From contig NZ_JAUSOE010000078.1 of NCBI RefSeq assembly GCF_030656255.1, forward strand, positions 1 through 64,000: 64,000 nucleotides of DNA, in the 5' to 3' direction. The DNA is from Brevundimonas sp. GTDB lineage: Bacteria > Pseudomonadota > Alphaproteobacteria > Caulobacterales > Caulobacteraceae. The position numbers and the translations under genes were made by a program. A model generated the notes under the pieces. It was not told where the DNA came from and ran no database searches. It saw nothing but the letters and a program-made list of their open reading frames with translations. Within the stretch, counting starts at the first letter, position 1. Each line of letters begins with the position of its first letter. Below are positions 61,274 to 64,000 of the stretch, in pieces.

Positions 61274-64000
61274 ATGTCCGGGACCCCGCACAGCAAGCGT
61301 ATCCTGAAGTCGACCGTGGCGGCCGCCGCGGCCGGCGCGGTTGTGTTCGCGCCGCTGGCGCCGCTGGCCCAGGAAGCCGGCCGGTCGCGCGATCCGCTGT
61401 CGATCAACATCGGTCAATCCAGCGAATTCACCCGTGTCGAGTTCGGCGGCGTCATCGGCGCGCGCAGCCAGGTCCGGCGCGAGGGCGACAAGGTCATCGT
61501 CCGCCTGGGCGTCTCGGCCGCGCCGGATGTCTCGCGTCTGCGCGTCGATCCGCCGGAGGGGGTCAAGGCCGTCGAGACGCGGCTGGCGCGGGGCGGGGCG
61601 ACCGATCTGGTCATCACCCTGGCCGAGGGCGCCGATGCCCGGTCCGGGGCGGCTGACGGCGCGGTCTGGCTGAACCTTTACGCGCCCGGCAAGGCGCCGG
61701 AGCCGACGCAGGAAGAGCGGGCGGCGCTCGTCAATTCCGTCGTCCCCGTCCGCGCCGTCTCCTCGCCGGAGAAGACCGTCCTGACCTTCCAGTGGGGCGC
61801 GCCGGTCGGCGCCGCCGTCTTCCGCCGGGGCGAGGCGGTCTGGGTCGTGTTCGACACCGCCGCCAAGATGGACCTGACCGGGGCCAAGGCCCTGGGACCG
61901 GCCAAGGAGGCCCGCTGGGCCGCCGGGCCGGACTATACCGCCGTCCGCATCGCCGCTCCCGACGGCCTGGCCGTGGCGGCCGAGGGCCAGGGCGGAACCT
62001 GGACTGTGACCATCGGCGGTTCGCCCGCCGGCGCTTCGGGCGTCGAGGTGGAGCGGTCTGACGACGGGTCCGCCACCCTGGTGGCGCGGATGGCCGGGGC
62101 GACCAAGACCGTCTGGCTGACCGATCCCCTGGTCGGCGACCGTTTCGCCGCCGTCACCGCCCTGGCGCCCGGCAAGGGGTTTGCGGGCGCGCGCAGCACC
62201 GTCGATCTCAGCCTGATCCCCACGGCCCAGGGGCTGGCGGTCGAGACCACGACCGACGATCTGAAGATCGAGGCGGCGGGCGACCTGGTCACGCTCAGCC
62301 GTCCGCAAGGCCTGACCCTGTCGCCGCCGTCGGCGACCCTGGAGGCCGCCGCCCATGAGAGCGACGCCCCCAAGCCCGCGCCCCATCCGGCCCTGATCCT
62401 GGAGGAATGGGCGACAGCGGGCGAGGACGGCTTCTCGCAACGCTATCGCCGCCTTCAGGATGCGGCGGCTCAGGAAACCATCGCCGGAACTGACAATCCC
62501 CGCGCCCCCATCGCGGCGCGGATGGCCCTGGCCCGTTTTCTGGTCGGGTCCGGCCTGAACTATGAGGCGATCGGCGTCATCAACGCCCTGGTCGCCAAGG
62601 CCCCCAACATGCAGGGTGAGCCCGAGGTGCGCGGCCTGCGCGGCGCCGCCCGCGTCGGCGTCGGCCGGCTTGAAGAGGCCCAGGCCGACTTCGCCGGCTC
62701 GGCCCTGTCCAACGATCCCGCCTCCAAGGTCTGGCAGGGCTATATCGCCGCCGAACAGGGCGACTGGGAGGGCGCGCGCCGCGCCTTCGCCGCCGGGGCC
62801 TCGGTCATCGACGACTTCCCCAAGGAATGGCGCGCCCGCTTCGGCGCCGCCCACGCCCTGGCCGCCATCCAGACCAACGACTTGCCGGCTGCGCGCCAGC
62901 TGCTGGCCTATGTCTTCAGCCAGAACGCCTCGGCCGCCGATCAGCTGACCGCCCGCGTGGTTCAGGCGCGTCTGTTCGAACTGTCCGGCGACACGGATCG
63001 GGCGCTGGCGGTGTACAAGGCCGTTGCCCGCGCCCCGCTGGACGGCATCGCCACCCCCGCCAAACTGGGCGCCATCGGGCTGGAGCTGGACAAGGGCGTC
63101 CTGACGCCGGATCAGGCGGCCCAGCAGTTGGAGCAGTTGAAATGGCGCTGGCGCGGCGACGCCACCGAACTGGCGGTCATCCGCAAACTGGCCAATCTCT
63201 ATCTTCAGCAAGGCCGCTATCGCGAGGCCCTGGACGCCCTGCGCGGCGCCGGCAAGCGGATGTCCGGGGTGCCCGGCGCCGCCGAGATCTACGCCGACCA
63301 GTCCAACGCCTTCCGCGCCCTGTTCCTGGAAGGCGCGGCCGACGGCCTGCAGCCCGTTCAGGCCCTGGCCCTCTTCTATGATTTCCGCGAACTGACTCCC
63401 ATCGGCGCCGACGGCGACGAGATGGTGCGCCGTCTGTCGCGCCGCCTGATCGACGTCGATCTGCTGGACCAGGCCGCCGAACTGCTGAAACACCAGGTGG
63501 ACGAGCGGCTGGACGGGGTGGCCAAGGCCCAGGTCGCCACCAATCTGGCCACCGTCTATCTGATGGATCGCCAGCCGGAGAAGGCGCTGCAGGCCATCTG
63601 GAGCTCGCGCACCACCCTGCTGCCCAACGCCATCAACAGCGAGCGCCGGGCGCTGGAGGCGCGCGCCCTGATGGACCTTGGCCGCTACGACCACGCCCTG
63701 GAGGTTCTGGACCGCGATCAGTCCGGCCCGGCGCGCGAGGTGCGCGGCGACATTCTGTGGAAACAGCAGAAATGGGCCGAGGCCGCGCCCCTGTACGAAG
63801 CGCGTCTGGGCGATCGTTACAAACAGGGGGATGCGCCCCTGACCCAGGCCGAGGAAAGCTGGCTGATCCGCGCCGGCGTCGGTTACTCGCTGAGTGGAAA
63901 CCCCGCCGCCCTGGATCGTCTGCGCGGCCAGTATTCGCCCTTCATCGCCCGGGCGCGGTCGGCCAATGCGATCCGCGTGGCCCTGGACGACAATCTGTCG
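61274..64000 (+). CDS. Large TPR-containing exported protein (runs off the window)
   Basis: The frame opens at ATG 61274 and stays open for 909 codons to the end. Signal sequence (KRILKSTVAAAAAGAVVFAPLAPLAQ), a region of about 340 residues with beta-strand character repeating VEFGGVIGARSQVRREGDKVIVRLGV and KTVLTFQWGAPVGAAVFRRGEAVWVVFD, then TPR-like helices to the end (VWQGYIAAEQGDWEGARRAFAAGAS; LANLYLQQGRYREALDALRGAG). Probably a periplasmic or envelope scaffold. C-terminus missing. Confidence 0.85.
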   Translation, partial: MSGTPHSKRILKSTVAAAAAGAVVFAPLAPLAQEAGRSRDPLSINIGQSSEFTRVEFGGVIGARSQVRREGDKVIVRLGVSAAPDVSRLRVDPPEGVKAVETRLARGGATDLVITLAEGADARSGAADGAVWLNLYAPGKAPEPTQEERAALVNSVVPVRAVSSPEKTVLTFQWGAPVGAAVFRRGEAVWVVFDTAAKMDLTGAKALGPAKEARWAAGPDYTAVRIAAPDGLAVAAEGQGGTWTVTIGGSPAGASGVEVERSDDGSATLVARMAGATKTVWLTDPLVGDRFAAVTALAPGKGFAGARSTVDLSLIPTAQGLAVETTTDDLKIEAAGDLVTLSRPQGLTLSPPSATLEAAAHESDAPKPAPHPALILEEWATAGEDGFSQRYRRLQDAAAQETIAGTDNPRAPIAARMALARFLVGSGLNYEAIGVINALVAKAPNMQGEPEVRGLRGAARVGVGRLEEAQADFAGSALSNDPASKVWQGYIAAEQGDWEGARRAFAAGASVIDDFPKEWRARFGAAHALAAIQTNDLPAARQLLAYVFSQNASAADQLTARVVQARLFELSGDTDRALAVYKAVARAPLDGIATPAKLGAIGLELDKGVLTPDQAAQQLEQLKWRWRGDATELAVIRKLANLYLQQGRYREALDALRGAGKRMSGVPGAAEIYADQSNAFRALFLEGAADGLQPVQALALFYDFRELTPIGADGDEMVRRLSRRLIDVDLLDQAAELLKHQVDERLDGVAKAQVATNLATVYLMDRQPEKALQAIWSSRTTLLPNAINSERRALEARALMDLGRYDHALEVLDRDQSGPAREVRGDILWKQQKWAEAAPLYEARLGDRYKQGDAPLTQAEESWLIRAGVGYSLSGNPAALDRLRGQYSPFIARARSANAIRVALDDNLS

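Overview
The window looks like a chromosome segment from a Caulobacteraceae alphaproteobacterium, most likely Brevundimonas. This rests on high G+C with strong C/G wobble preference, a DnaA closely resembling the Caulobacter protein, the order rpsT-dnaA-dnaN-recF, GANTC (CcrM-type) sites clustered upstream of dnaA, TonB-dependent receptors, and the rhizobial/caulobacterial ccmI-ccmE-ccmF-ccmH cluster. The species call is inference; no 16S rRNA gene lies in the window. No phage, plasmid, CRISPR array or classical IS transposase is visible.

Layout. 1-3.1 kb: truncated TonB receptor divergent from a TPR sulfotransferase. 3.1-8.1 kb: replication block recF, GIY-YIG nuclease element, dnaN, dnaA and rpsT, all on the minus strand. 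8.3-10.8 kb: hybrid histidine kinase. 10.9-15.6 kb: dctD-dctB divergent from dctA, with a tandem dyad DctD-type site between them. 15.8-21.9 kb: OprP-type porin, chemoreceptor, second TonB receptor. 22-26 kb: gpmA, a stand-alone RibD-like deaminase, a pentapeptide-repeat protein, metK. 26.2-28.2 kb: accessory cassette of a LuxR-type membrane-tethered regulator, three unrecognised small genes and an XRE repressor, then a structured noncoding stretch and tRNA-Thr(CGU). 28.7-33 kb: hemD-hemC divergent from tsaD-gpsA-Rieske. 33-41.3 kb: Pro/Ala-rich membrane protein, ABC-2 exporter, a conserved unknown and ccmIEFH. 41.4-48.6 kb: DegP-like protease, response regulator, DUF559 nuclease element, sensor kinase, palindrome pair, glnE. 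48.7-51 kb: EF-hand protein with an ECF sigma / anti-sigma-like / metal-sensor-like operon. 51-64 kb: eda, GAF-PAS hybrid kinase, catalase, Lrp-type RAM protein, membrane protein, hmgA-lipoprotein, NmrA/HxlR pair, DUF983 protein, and a TPR protein running off the end.

Main discovery candidate. Two small unrelated nuclease genes are each bracketed by their own family of inverted palindromic repeats and lodged, co-directionally, inside host operons. A GIY-YIG nuclease sits between dnaN and recF, flanked by 43-bp inverted repeats differing at two positions and carrying a GAAA-capped hairpin. A DUF559 endonuclease sits between a response regulator and its kinase, flanked by a different two-palindrome repeat. 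A nuclease-less pair of the first repeat lies between that kinase and glnE, and a solo palindrome resembling the second lies just after dnaA. Repeat ends lie directly upstream of the recF, glnE and kinase start codons and seem to supply their ribosome-binding sequences. This resembles REP/RAYT systems but with nucleases in place of the Y1 transposase; mobility is inference.

Other points: the degP gene changes codon usage abruptly in its 3' third; DctD carries GAFAGA rather than GAFTGA; a palindrome covers the metK promoter region; and several housekeeping genes (recF, metK, the ECF sigma, the GIY-YIG gene) appear to start with TTG.
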